Positions 44,858 to 53,708 of a stretch of 64,000 nt of DNA are shown piece by piece. This DNA is from an uncultured Acetatifactor sp. (GTDB taxonomy: Bacteria > Bacillota > Clostridia > Lachnospirales > Lachnospiraceae), in the NCBI GenBank assembly GCA_934426825.1, contig CAKRYI010000002.1, forward strand, positions 1 through 64,000, given 5' to 3'. Made by a program: the position numbers and the translations under genes. The notes below the pieces were generated by a model. That model was given only the letters and a program-made list of their open reading frames with translations. It was not told where the DNA came from and searched no databases. How positions within the stretch are numbered: position 1 is the stretch's first letter; each line of letters starts with the position of its first letter.

Positions 44858-46396
44858 TTACTCTACGATAACACCACCCAAAATTGCAATATCCTGCTGT
44901 TCAAATAATTGCAGTTCTCTCAGTATCTCTTCATATAATGTAGACTGGGCTGTTTCCACTAAAACTACTGCCTGTGCATTGCACAACCGTTCCATTGCAC
45001 CCGCGTCGTAAAGTACATTATTAAGAATTTCGACCTCAACCGCTTCCTGCTTTAAGTTGGTCTTTAACTGGTTGCCGAACGCCTCCACACGCTTGGACAG
45101 GTTGCAGCCAACCAGACAAATTTTCTGTACATTCTGCCTCTTCGCCGCTATTTTAACAGCAACAATTGCAAGATTTTCAGCCTCCTGCGGTGAAAATCTT
45201 CTTTGACCACGAAAGCGCAATTTAAGAATCCATTTATCAACAAAGCCCATGAATCTCTTCTTATCATTTGAATCAGTAATCAGCCCCAGCTGAGAGATTC
45301 CGTATATATCTTGATAATTATCTATTGCACGAATTTTATTGTTCAAAATGTATTTGAGAAAAATAACAAAAACATATCCAAAAACAAATAAAACAATTCC
45401 CGCGAGCGTATATTTTAAACTGACATGCGGAGATGTAATGATAATTGCTTCTCCTGTCTCTGTGCCATTATTCTCCGGCTCCTTGGATGTATCCTTTTGA
45501 TTTGATTTTTCGCCGTTTGGGTTACCCCCCACAGACCCCTTCACCAAATAATTAAAATATGCACTTTCCTCTGCAGAAAATGCAGCTTTAAATGTCACAT
45601 AGTTTCTTCTTAAATTTACGATATCAAGCATACACTCCTGCTGCGCTCTCATAACCTCTGCACTCGTTATTTCTCCCAATGACTGATTAATCAGTTCTAT
45701 TCTGTGAGCGTACACTGTTTGGGTCAACTCTGACTGCTTTTTGCTTACATATGAAACGACCGTCTCTGCCATCCTTTCACATGTATCCTTATCACTATGC
45801 CAGATTTTAACACGAACCGTGTCACTCCCCTCTTTTAAGCTATATGAAGATTTCTCCAACGTAATCAATTCACTTACATCAGCCTCTATGCCGCATTCTC
45901 CCTCCACATAGTTATAAAAAGCCGAATCTTCCAACAAGTCCTCATACATTTTTTCAATATTATAAGCATACTCTAAATTATCCGCCTGAACCCAAAAGGT
46001 GAGTTCTGCCTGTTGTACATGGGCAGAGTCCATCTGCATTAAAATTGAGTTTTCCCAATAATTCTGCTTCTTTTTATACAACTCCTCATAAGTCAATGCA
46101 CAATTTACGTTATCTATCTGAGCCTCCGTCAACTGTGCCTGCAGCCAATTAGAACCGGTATCTACTACCTGCTCCTTATCTCCCTCTGCACTGTTTTGTT
46201 TTGCCAGTTCTGCTTCCCTCTGCTGTTCTTGCTGTGCTTTTGCTACCCTCACAGACTGCACATAGCTGAATCCGGCTAATAGAATCCCCCCAAAAAGCGC
46301 TACAAAAACAGCCACTCTCCAGTACGTCAGCACCTCCGCCATAAAATCCCAGAGGTTAATCTCCTGTTCTTTCATTTGCACCTTTTGCGTGTTCAT
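44858..46396 (-). CDS. Wzz-like polysaccharide copolymerase with a degenerate tyrosine-kinase domain
   Basis: A 512-residue protein. It has a cytoplasmic start, a span at about 27-46, an external coiled-coil region to about 330, a second span at about 337-359 and a cytoplasmic tail of 150 residues. The tail has the order of a BY-kinase (EAENLAIVAVKIA, then KICLVGCNLSKRVEAFG, ending DIAILGGVIVE), but the Walker A GK[ST] is missing, so it is probably not a kinase. It likely sets chain length together with Wzy. The ATG at 46396 has GGAGG about 11 nt upstream, inside the end of capG. Confidence 0.82.
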   Translation of the reverse strand: MNTQKVQMKEQEINLWDFMAEVLTYWRVAVFVALFGGILLAGFSYVQSVRVAKAQQEQQREAELAKQNSAEGDKEQVVDTGSNWLQAQLTEAQIDNVNCALTYEELYKKKQNYWENSILMQMDSAHVQQAELTFWVQADNLEYAYNIEKMYEDLLEDSAFYNYVEGECGIEADVSELITLEKSSYSLKEGSDTVRVKIWHSDKDTCERMAETVVSYVSKKQSELTQTVYAHRIELINQSLGEITSAEVMRAQQECMLDIVNLRRNYVTFKAAFSAEESAYFNYLVKGSVGGNPNGEKSNQKDTSKEPENNGTETGEAIIITSPHVSLKYTLAGIVLFVFGYVFVIFLKYILNNKIRAIDNYQDIYGISQLGLITDSNDKKRFMGFVDKWILKLRFRGQRRFSPQEAENLAIVAVKIAAKRQNVQKICLVGCNLSKRVEAFGNQLKTNLKQEAVEVEILNNVLYDAGAMERLCNAQAVVLVETAQSTLYEEILRELQLFEQQDIAILGGVIVE

Positions 46397-46398
46397 TC

Positions 46399-47559
46399 CT
46401 AAAATTTCCTCCATACCATTTTATTCACAATCCCCGTATAACTTTGTATGATTTTAACTACCTTTGTACTGACATTTTCATCCACATAATCCGGCACCGG
46501 TATGCCCAAATCTCCATTTTGATTCAAGGTAACCGCTGTATCTACTGCCTGTAGTAAGCTATCCTCATCAATACCAGCCAATACAAAACAGCCCTTATCC
46601 AATGCCTCCGGACGTTCTGTAGAAGTACGAATACATACCGCCGGAAAGGGATGCCCTACCGATGTAAAAAAGCTGGATTCTTCCGGCAGTGTTCCGGAAT
46701 CCGATACTACAGCATAAGCATTCATCTGCAGGCAATTATAGTCATGGAAGCCCAAAGGTTCATGCTTAATCACTTTGGAATCTAACGAAAAACCAGATTC
46801 CTCCAAGCGCTTTGCAGAACGTGGATGACAGGAATATAAAATTGGCATATCGTACTTTTCTGCCATCTTATTAATTGCCGTAAATAACGAGATAAAATTC
46901 TGTTCCGTATCAATATTTTCCTCTCTGTGTGCAGAAAGTAAAATATAGTTTCCTTTGGTTAATCCCAATTTAGAGTGAATATCCGAGGCTTCTATCTTTG
47001 TCAGGTTCTTGTGAAGCACCTCCGCCATAGGCGAACCTGTCACATAAGTGCGCTCCTTCGGCAATCCACAATCTGCCAGATATTTTCTTGCATGTTCCGA
47101 ATATGCCATATTCACATCCGAAATAATATCTACAATTCTCCGGTTCGTCTCCTCCGGCAGACACTCATCCTTGCAACGGTTTCCCGCTTCCATATGAAAA
47201 ATAGGAATATGAAGCCGCTTTGCCCCTATTACCGACAGACAACTATTGGTGTCTCCCAAAACCAAAACCGCATCCGGTTTAATTTCTACCATTAACTCAT
47301 ACGATTTTGCAATAATATTGCCCATGGTCTCCCCTAAATCTTTTCCGACCGCATTCATATAATAATCAGGATCATCCAACTCCAAATCATGGAAGAATAC
47401 TCCATTGAGGTTATAATCATAATTCTGACCGGTATGTGCCAAAATAGTATCAAAATATTGGCGGCATTTACTGATTACAGCAGACAGACGAATAATTTCC
47501 GGTCTTGTCCCCACAATAATTAAAAGTTTTAATTTCCCGTTGTTCTTAAATGAAACCAT
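46399..47559 (-). CDS. capG: UDP-N-acetyl-L-fucosamine synthase, CapG type (non-hydrolysing 2-epimerase)
   Basis: A 386-residue GT-B-fold epimerase: LLIIVGTRPEIIRLSAVI, HTGQNYDYNLNGVFF, LVLGDTNSCLS, HMEAGNRCKDECLPEETNRRI, SAHREENID and VSDSGTLPEESSFF. The length and RCKDECLPEE segment fit CapG/FnlC, which inverts C-2 in the last step to UDP-FucNAc. The ATG at 47559 has GGGAGG upstream. In Staphylococcus capE, capF and capG are adjacent; here two unrelated genes separate capF from capG. Confidence 0.9.
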   Translation of the reverse strand: MVSFKNNGKLKLLIIVGTRPEIIRLSAVISKCRQYFDTILAHTGQNYDYNLNGVFFHDLELDDPDYYMNAVGKDLGETMGNIIAKSYELMVEIKPDAVLVLGDTNSCLSVIGAKRLHIPIFHMEAGNRCKDECLPEETNRRIVDIISDVNMAYSEHARKYLADCGLPKERTYVTGSPMAEVLHKNLTKIEASDIHSKLGLTKGNYILLSAHREENIDTEQNFISLFTAINKMAEKYDMPILYSCHPRSAKRLEESGFSLDSKVIKHEPLGFHDYNCLQMNAYAVVSDSGTLPEESSFFTSVGHPFPAVCIRTSTERPEALDKGCFVLAGIDEDSLLQAVDTAVTLNQNGDLGIPVPDYVDENVSTKVVKIIQSYTGIVNKMVWRKF

Positions 47560-47597
47560 CCTATTTCCTCCCAAAGCCAAGTCTTACTCTAGCTTAC

Positions 47598-47626
47598 AAT
47601 ATGTACAAAATCTTTTCAAGCGTCAA
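47598..47626 (-). promoter_or_regulatory. Possible internal promoter for capG
   Basis: On the minus strand TTGACG (47621-47626), a 17-bp spacer and CATATT (47598-47603), in the 79-bp gap after the HD gene. Confidence 0.35.
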
Positions 47627-47638
47627 AATCAGCTCAAA

Positions 47639-49282
47639 TTATACCAATCGCTGATTAATGGTTGTTTGTACCAATATATTTCCCGCCAAAATCAACATCT
47701 TTTTGACTAAATCTGTAATACTGATTTCTTTTGCCCCCTCTTCTCTGGCATAATACAAAAAGAAAAATTTCTCGCCTTTACTTTTATCCGATTTCAATAC
47801 ATTAGAGACTTCGCCAAATTTACAGGGCTCCTTCAATTCCGGAAATATAATTTGTATATTGCCAAATTCTCTTTTCCGGAAACCACTGTTAAATTGGTCA
47901 GCATATATGATAAGGAATTCAAATTTGATACCTTGATTTTTTGCAAAGTCCTCCAAAATCTCCATCCATTGAATATGTTCTTTCCGCGTTTTCAATGAAG
48001 ACATAATTTTTGTCCGTTCCAAGTCTTTTGCATTTTGCAGTTCCTTTTCCAATTCCTCAACTTCTTCCCGACATATATCCATAGCCTTTTTGTCAATTAA
48101 AAAAGGTAATCCCTGTGAACGCAGATAATCCTTTAAATTTTCAAACTCGTCCTTTATCAGTTCAAGTTCCTTTTCATTCCCCTGAAAAATAGCCTGAAAC
48201 TCTGTTTCTGATTTCCAAATGGGATGTTTCCTTTGCTTCCGTTCATAATATTCTGATACATTACCCTGCAACGGCAAATTTTTCATCAAAAACAGAACAT
48301 CTGAGTCACCCATCAAACGTATCTTTCCCAATCCCTCTACTTCCACTCCCTTTTCCGAAAGAAATTCGCTGGGCAAATTCTCCCGCTTCAGCAAGACATG
48401 AATAATTTCCTGCATTACTTCTTCAATGATATGAGCCTCATATAGAACAATCGGGTGATTCTGTATCCATTTGCGCTCTGCATCATGAGCATATACCACA
48501 TTTTCAATCACACTCACTGCAGACTTATTATAACAAATCTCATAATACCCGTCCTTGGACTTCTCCGCACAAATATTGTCTAGCAAACGCATATAATCAA
48601 TGGAAACCGTATTAAATCCTGTCATATAAGCATCTCTTAGTAAGTAATCCAATTTATCCACATCTATTATTTTAGAATTGAGCAACTCAACCAGACAGTT
48701 TAGTAAACTCTTCTGTTCATTCATTTCATTGACATATTTATATCCACAAATGCACCTTGCAAAAAAAGACCTTTGCTCGTCCTGAATGATTTCTCCAAAA
48801 TTTTGCAGCGATACAATGGCGCTCATTAATTCATGGGGAGCTGCTTTATAGGAGTTATCTTCAATCTCCTTTTCCAGCTCAGCATCCCCCGTTAATTCTA
48901 CCAAAGTATTGTGCAATTCTTTACGTTCTCCGGACAACAAATAAAATTTTTCTCCTGTATGCGAGAAAGGCGCATGTCCAACATCATGTAACAAGCACGC
49001 AATCTCAAAAATTTCAATATACGATTTTATATCCGGAAACTTTTGCAAAGAATCATTGCTTAAAGAACCGTAAAATGCATGCGCTGCAATTTTACCTAAA
49101 TGGTAGACCCCCATAGAATGAGCAAAGCGATTATGAAGTGCCGATGAATACAGCGGCGAATAACTTGTTTGAATAATATCCCGCAGCCTCTGAAATGCTG
49201 ATGTATCAATAATACTATTAATAAGTTGCGTCGGCACCGTAATATAGCCATATATTGGGTCCTTAAATTTCTTTATCGCCAT
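47639..49282 (-). CDS. SAMHD1/dGTPase-like HD-domain phosphohydrolase
   Basis: A 547-residue protein with the full H-HD-D metal set: NRFAHSMGVYHLG (His55), LLHDVGHAPFSHTGE (His99-Asp100) and VDKLDYLLRD (about residues 208-217). The start DPIYGYITVP and FQRLRDIIQTS are typical of the SAMHD1-like group, which hydrolyses dNTPs or related nucleotides. The C-terminal 250 residues are less typical. It follows the small unknown gene by 1 bp, and both interrupt capE-capF-capG. A capsule function is not obvious; a nucleotide-depleting defence role is a hypothesis. Confidence 0.82.
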   Translation of the reverse strand: MAIKKFKDPIYGYITVPTQLINSIIDTSAFQRLRDIIQTSYSPLYSSALHNRFAHSMGVYHLGKIAAHAFYGSLSNDSLQKFPDIKSYIEIFEIACLLHDVGHAPFSHTGEKFYLLSGERKELHNTLVELTGDAELEKEIEDNSYKAAPHELMSAIVSLQNFGEIIQDEQRSFFARCICGYKYVNEMNEQKSLLNCLVELLNSKIIDVDKLDYLLRDAYMTGFNTVSIDYMRLLDNICAEKSKDGYYEICYNKSAVSVIENVVYAHDAERKWIQNHPIVLYEAHIIEEVMQEIIHVLLKRENLPSEFLSEKGVEVEGLGKIRLMGDSDVLFLMKNLPLQGNVSEYYERKQRKHPIWKSETEFQAIFQGNEKELELIKDEFENLKDYLRSQGLPFLIDKKAMDICREEVEELEKELQNAKDLERTKIMSSLKTRKEHIQWMEILEDFAKNQGIKFEFLIIYADQFNSGFRKREFGNIQIIFPELKEPCKFGEVSNVLKSDKSKGEKFFFLYYAREEGAKEISITDLVKKMLILAGNILVQTTINQRLV

Positions 49283-49283
49283 G

Positions 49284-49646
49284 TTATACCCCTAATACTT
49301 CTTTTGTTGTTTCTGCACGAAATGCTCTTATTACTTTAAGAGACAGCGAAAGGCAAAACCGATTCCATAATTGGAGAGCATCAATTCCTTCCTTTAACCG
49401 GATTCCCTTAGCACCCTCCCGCTCAAACAATTCAAACATATCGGAATAGTCCTCCACCATTGCCATTTGGCTTTCCCGCGAAACAACAAGAACTGCTTTT
49501 GTTTCCTTCTCATTACTAAGGACTTCAACTACACGGGCACCATATTCATCTAACTGTCTAAATAGCACTTCGCCCTTTTCTCCGCTTTCCAATAACTCTA
49601 TCAATGCGTTAGCTACCAAATCCTTCATTTCAATATAGATGTACAT
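49284..49646 (-). CDS. Small protein of unknown function, partner of the HD phosphohydrolase
   Basis: A 120-residue soluble protein, mixed alpha/beta by appearance: a helix rich in Leu and Glu after MYIYIEMKDLVANAL, a strand region KAVLVVSRE, and a C-terminal helix LSLSLKVIRAFRAET. I recognise no family. GGGAGG lies 6 nt before the ATG at 49646. It is the first gene after the promoter at 49699-49727 and is followed after 1 bp by the HD gene, so the two form a unit, perhaps sensor or inhibitor plus enzyme. Confidence 0.65.
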   Translation of the reverse strand: MYIYIEMKDLVANALIELLESGEKGEVLFRQLDEYGARVVEVLSNEKETKAVLVVSRESQMAMVEDYSDMFELFEREGAKGIRLKEGIDALQLWNRFCLSLSLKVIRAFRAETTKEVLGV

Positions 49647-49698
49647 ATTATGCCTCCCAGCACCTAAATTCAACACTCACTAGATATTAATATGATTC

Positions 49699-49727
49699 AA
49701 TATAGCACAATTTTCATCTAAAGGCAA
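49699..49727 (-). promoter_or_regulatory. Promoter of the small protein-HD module
   Basis: On the minus strand TTGCCT (49722-49727), a 17-bp spacer ending in TGTGC, and TATATT (49699-49704): an extended -10 promoter inside the capsule locus, 53 bp before the ATG at 49646. Confidence 0.6.
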
Positions 49728-49761
49728 TTCATTTTCTGGTTTTTCAGTTATCGTTTTTTCG

Positions 49762-50901
49762 TTATCCGTTTGCCTTTTCTTTATCCACTACTTCATATAT
49801 AGTGTCCGGTTTTCCGGGATTAAAACACTCATTACACCACATTAGTGTCACCAGCTCTGTATTTCCCACATTAACGATGCTATGTGTATATCCCGTAGGA
49901 ATATCAACTACCTCCGGTTTTTCCCCACTAACATGATATTCAATAATTTCATCATCACCATACTTACGAAAACGAATCAATCCCTCACCACTGACTACCA
50001 AAAATTTTTCATTCTTCGTATGATGCCAGTGATTTCCCTTTGTAATACCGGGTTTAGATATATTTACCGAAACCTGACCTCTATCTGCACTCTTCAAAAT
50101 TTCCGTAAAACTCCCCCTGTCATCCGTATGCGTAATTAAAGGATACGAAAACTTGTCTTTCGGCAAATAACTCAGATATGTGCTATACAGTTTCTTCTCA
50201 AAGCCGCCCTCCGTCATATCCGGAACCATAAGATTGGTTCTGCTCTCCCGAAAACTGTACAATAAATTAACAATTTCTCCCAATGTCACCTCATGAACAG
50301 TTGGCACATAACAATATCCGTCCGAATTAACATGTGGATGTCTGTCCAGTGCCTGTAACAATTCCTCCACAACATCATCAATATAAACCAAATGCATTAC
50401 GGTACTTCTATCATTTACCTGAATAGGCAGTCCATGGGCAATATTGTGGCAAAAGGTTGCTACAGCGCTATTATAATTTGGACGACACCACTTACCAAAA
50501 ACATTGGGGAAGCGGTATATATATACCTCTGCACCTGTTTTTTGTCCATATGCAAAAAGCATATCCTCACCTGCTTTTTTACTCTTTCCATATGGATTTT
50601 CCAGTGCAGCCTGAATGGAAGATGAATTCATAACAGGACAGGTATTCTGACACTTCTGCAACGTATTAACAAGAGTTGTTGCAAAACCGAAATTCCCTTC
50701 CATATACTCTTCCATATGTTCCGGTCGATTAACTCCTGCCAGATTAAACACAAAATCACACACCGCACAATACTCCTGCAGCAATTCCTGCGGAGTATCA
50801 ATGTCATACGGCAAAACCTCTATGCCTTCTCTATGTTCCAGCTCTGCAATCAGATTTTTACCAATAAATCCGTTTGCACCTGTCACTAAAACTTTCATCA
50901 T
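49762..50901 (-). CDS. capF: CapF: bifunctional reductase/C-3 epimerase of UDP-FucNAc synthesis
   Basis: A 379-residue protein: residues 1-250 are an SDR reductase (MKVLVTGANGFIGKNL, MNSSSIQAA, YGKSKKAGEDM), residues 255-379 a cupin (DDRGSFTEILK, GITKGNHWHHTKNEKFLVV, IPTGYTHSIVNVG). CapF first epimerises C-3 with its cupin domain, then reduces C-4 with NADPH. The ATG overlaps the capE stop (ATGATG, GGGAG 5 nt upstream), so the two are coupled. Confidence 0.93.
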   Translation of the reverse strand: MMKVLVTGANGFIGKNLIAELEHREGIEVLPYDIDTPQELLQEYCAVCDFVFNLAGVNRPEHMEEYMEGNFGFATTLVNTLQKCQNTCPVMNSSSIQAALENPYGKSKKAGEDMLFAYGQKTGAEVYIYRFPNVFGKWCRPNYNSAVATFCHNIAHGLPIQVNDRSTVMHLVYIDDVVEELLQALDRHPHVNSDGYCYVPTVHEVTLGEIVNLLYSFRESRTNLMVPDMTEGGFEKKLYSTYLSYLPKDKFSYPLITHTDDRGSFTEILKSADRGQVSVNISKPGITKGNHWHHTKNEKFLVVSGEGLIRFRKYGDDEIIEYHVSGEKPEVVDIPTGYTHSIVNVGNTELVTLMWCNECFNPGKPDTIYEVVDKEKANG

Positions 50902-51938
50902 CTGCTCTCCCACTGTTCCAATTCATGCTGAATGTAAGAAAGTCCCAACAATTTCTCTTTTACCTGTTCTACATTCATTAATTGCGTATTGTTTGAATTG
51001 AACTCTGACAGCTTTGCTCTCTCTAAATTGCCATCCGTAAAATATTTATCATAATTCAAATCTCTCTTATCTGCCGGCACGCGATAAAAGTTTCCCATAT
51101 CAATGGCATGGGCACATTCCTCATTTGTCAGCAATGTTTCATACATTTTTTCTCCGTGTCGGATTCCAATTACCTTTATTTCATCTTCTGCATGGAATAT
51201 CTCCTTCACCGCCTGCGCCAACACTGCTATGGTACATGCAGGTGCTTTCTGGACCATAATATCTCCGCTCTCTGCATTTTGGAAAGCATATACTACCAAT
51301 TCCACAGCTTCCTCCAAGCTCATTACAAAGCGGGTCATCGTAGGCTCGGTAACAGTCAGCGGTTTTCCCTCCTTAATCTGGCTGATAAACAGAGGGATGA
51401 CAGATCCTCTGGAACAAAGCACATTTCCGTATCTGGTACAGCATATGCTTGTTTCCTCCGGATTTACTGTTCGGGATTTGGCTACAATAACTTTCTCCAT
51501 CATTGCCTTTGAAGTCCCCATCGCATTTACCGGATATGCAGCCTTGTCCGTTGACAGACAGATAACCTTTTTCACACCGGCCTCAATCGCAGCCTGCAAC
51601 ACATTTTCTGTTCCGAGTACATTCGTTTTTACTGCCTCGATAGGGAAAAATTCACAAGAGGGAACCTGCTTTAACGCTGCTGCATGAAAAATATAATCCA
51701 CACCTCTCATTGCCTTCTGAATACTCTGAGGATCCCTTACATCTCCTATATAAAACTTTAACTTATTGCTGTATTCCGGAAACTCCCGCTGATAATAGTG
51801 ACGCATATCGTCCTGTTTTAATTCATCACGGGAAAAAATACGGATTTCACCGATATCTGTTGCCAAAAATCGGTTTAATACCGCATTTCCAAACGACCCT
51901 GTTCCACCTGTAATCAATAATGTTTTTCCTGTAAACAT
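50898..51938 (-). CDS. capE: CapE: UDP-GlcNAc 4,6-dehydratase (5-inverting)
   Basis: A 346-residue extended SDR: LLITGGTGSFGNAV (NAD binding), RIFSRDELKQDDM, HAAALKQVPSCEFFP, LSTDKAAYPVNAMGTSKAMMEK, in which Met replaces the usual Tyr of YxxxK as in S. aureus CapE, and RHGEKMYETLLT. It makes UDP-2-acetamido-2,6-dideoxy-L-arabino-4-hexulose, which is also the substrate of PseC. AAAGGAG precedes the ATG. No separate PseB is seen in the window, so this enzyme may feed both pathways. Confidence 0.95.
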   Translation of the reverse strand: MFTGKTLLITGGTGSFGNAVLNRFLATDIGEIRIFSRDELKQDDMRHYYQREFPEYSNKLKFYIGDVRDPQSIQKAMRGVDYIFHAAALKQVPSCEFFPIEAVKTNVLGTENVLQAAIEAGVKKVICLSTDKAAYPVNAMGTSKAMMEKVIVAKSRTVNPEETSICCTRYGNVLCSRGSVIPLFISQIKEGKPLTVTEPTMTRFVMSLEEAVELVVYAFQNAESGDIMVQKAPACTIAVLAQAVKEIFHAEDEIKVIGIRHGEKMYETLLTNEECAHAIDMGNFYRVPADKRDLNYDKYFTDGNLERAKLSEFNSNNTQLMNVEQVKEKLLGLSYIQHELEQWESR

Positions 51939-51989
51939 TTTTCACATCTCCTTTATTTTGCCCCGCATTTAAGCCATCTATATCTTTTT

Positions 51990-52018
51990 ATTCTATCGTA
52001 TCTCACTATAAATAACAA
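51990..52018 (-). promoter_or_regulatory. Probable promoter of capE-capF
   Basis: On the minus strand TTGTTA (52013-52018), a 17-bp spacer and TAGAAT (51990-51995), in the 103-bp gap before capE. Confidence 0.45.
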
Positions 52019-52041
52019 GTCCAAGAGACAGTTTTCCCAAA

Positions 52042-53298
52042 TCAATCCCGTCCGAACAAATCCCTTGTATACACTTTTTCTTTTACATCATTCAATTCTT
52101 CATTGTATCGGTTCGCAATGATAATGTTAGAACGTTTCTTAAACTCTGCGAGATTATTTTCCACTTCCGAGCCAAAGAATAGCGCTCCCTCTTCCAGATT
52201 CGGCTCATAAATAATAACCGTTGCTCCTTTAGCTTTAATACGCTTCATAACCCCTTGGACAGAACTTTGCCGAAAATTATCCGAGTTTGATTTCATTGTC
52301 AGTCGGTATACCCCGACCACCACCGGATGTTCTCTGCATTCCGCCCAGTTATTATCTGCCGTGTAACTGTAATATCCCGCCTTTTTTAAGACCGAATCCG
52401 CCACAAAATCCTTTCTGGTGCGATTTGCTTCCACAATAGCTTCGATTAGATTTTCCGGCACATCTTCATAATTGGCCAACAGTTGCTTGGTATCCTTGGG
52501 AAGACAATAGCCGCCGTAGCCAAAAGAGGGATTATTATAATGACTGCCTATTCTGGAATCAAGGCATACCCCCTGAATAATCTCCGATGCATCCAGTCCT
52601 TTCATTTCTGCATATGTGTCCAGTTCGTTAAAATACGAAACTCTCAATGCCAAATAGGTATTAGCAAACAGCTTCACGGCTTCTGCCTCTGTGAATCCCA
52701 TGAACAACGTGTCGATATTCTCCTTCAGCGCACCCTCCTGCAAAAGCCTTGCAAAAATATGTGCCACATCCTGCAGCTCTCCATCCCCGGAATCCGTACC
52801 TACAATAATACGCGAGGGATACAGATTGTCATACAAAGCCTTGGATTCCCGTAAAAACTCCGGACTAAACATAATTTTAGCAGAACCAACCTTTTTCCGA
52901 AGAGACTCTGTATACCCAACCGGAACCGTCGACTTAATTACAATAAAAGCGTTGGGATTGACGCCCATTATCTGTTCTATTACGCTTTCCACCGCAGAAG
53001 TATCAAAAAAATTCTTTTCGCTGTCATAATTTGTCGGCACAGCAACTATCACCAAGTCCGCTTCCCGATATGCTTCCCCGCCATCTACCGTGGCTCTCAG
53101 GTTAAGTGTTCTGTTTGCCAGAAAATCTTCGATATAGTCATCCTGAATCGGTGATTTTCTATTGTTTATCATAGCTACCTTTTCAGGAACAATATCAACC
53201 GCTGTCACATCATGGTTTTGTGACAAGAGTACCGCCATAGACAGCCCCACATACCCGGTTCCCGCAACTGCAATCTTAAGGTCATTGTAACTTCTCAT
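52042..53298 (-). CDS. ugd: UDP-glucose 6-dehydrogenase (Ugd)
   Basis: A 418-residue enzyme closely resembling E. coli Ugd: KIAVAGTGYVGLSMAVLL, VIKSTVPVGYTE, SPEFLRESKALYDNLYPSRI, and FGYGGYCLPKDTKQLL with the catalytic Cys. It oxidises UDP-glucose to UDP-glucuronate, supplying an acidic sugar for the polymer. Compared with E. coli it has an extra segment of about 15 residues (near YYSYTADNNWAECREH) before VVVGVYRL. The ATG at 53298 has GGAG 6 nt upstream and overlaps gtrA. Confidence 0.93.
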   Translation of the reverse strand: MRSYNDLKIAVAGTGYVGLSMAVLLSQNHDVTAVDIVPEKVAMINNRKSPIQDDYIEDFLANRTLNLRATVDGGEAYREADLVIVAVPTNYDSEKNFFDTSAVESVIEQIMGVNPNAFIVIKSTVPVGYTESLRKKVGSAKIMFSPEFLRESKALYDNLYPSRIIVGTDSGDGELQDVAHIFARLLQEGALKENIDTLFMGFTEAEAVKLFANTYLALRVSYFNELDTYAEMKGLDASEIIQGVCLDSRIGSHYNNPSFGYGGYCLPKDTKQLLANYEDVPENLIEAIVEANRTRKDFVADSVLKKAGYYSYTADNNWAECREHPVVVGVYRLTMKSNSDNFRQSSVQGVMKRIKAKGATVIIYEPNLEEGALFFGSEVENNLAEFKKRSNIIIANRYNEELNDVKEKVYTRDLFGRD

Positions 53299-53701
53299 TT
53301 GTGGCTCCACTCTCCTCTGACTTTCGAAAGACCATTCGCTTACTCAAAACATAATTCAAAATAATTACAATCACACTCAGCACGCATTTGCTGAAAAAGA
53401 ACTGCTGCTTCAGTCCGTCCACCAGTAATATGACACCAAAATAGTCTACCAGAAATGTAATCCAACGTGCGAACATAAAACTGACAACCTCTTTTAAAAA
53501 GGTTCCTATGTTACCAAATGGCGTACGGAATACAAATATCTTATTCGTAAAGTAGCAAAAAACTTTCACAATCACCAACGTAACCGCATTGGAGATTTTG
53601 TAATCAATTCCTGCTTTTACTAACCCTTGTGCCAGTCCTATATTTAAAAGTGTACTGGCAACGCCCCAAAACACATAGCTGATTAGTTCTCTTTTCTTCT
53701 C
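53282..53701 (-). CDS. GtrA-family small membrane protein (lipid-linked sugar flippase candidate)
   Basis: A 139-residue protein with four spans and the GtrA features VFWGVASTLLNIGL and FCYFTNKIFVF, then NYVLSKRMVFR at the end. GtrA proteins are thought to flip undecaprenyl-phosphate sugars. The start is GTG at 53701 with GAGGTG 6 nt upstream, inside the end of the methyltransferase gene; no ATG with a ribosome site is available. It is the only GtrA in the window, while four GtrB-like genes are present. Confidence 0.87.
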   Translation of the reverse strand, partial: EKKRELISYVFWGVASTLLNIGLAQGLVKAGIDYKISNAVTLVIVKVFCYFTNKIFVFRTPFGNIGTFLKEVVSFMFARWITFLVDYFGVILLVDGLKQQFFFSKCVLSVIVIILNYVLSKRMVFRKSEESGATNEKLQ

Positions 53702-53708
53702 CACAAAG

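Noticed and set aside
50898..51938. PseB
   Set aside because: The sequence follows CapE (SCEFFP, NAMG-SK, RHGEK--ETLLT) and is coupled to capF; it may still supply PseC.
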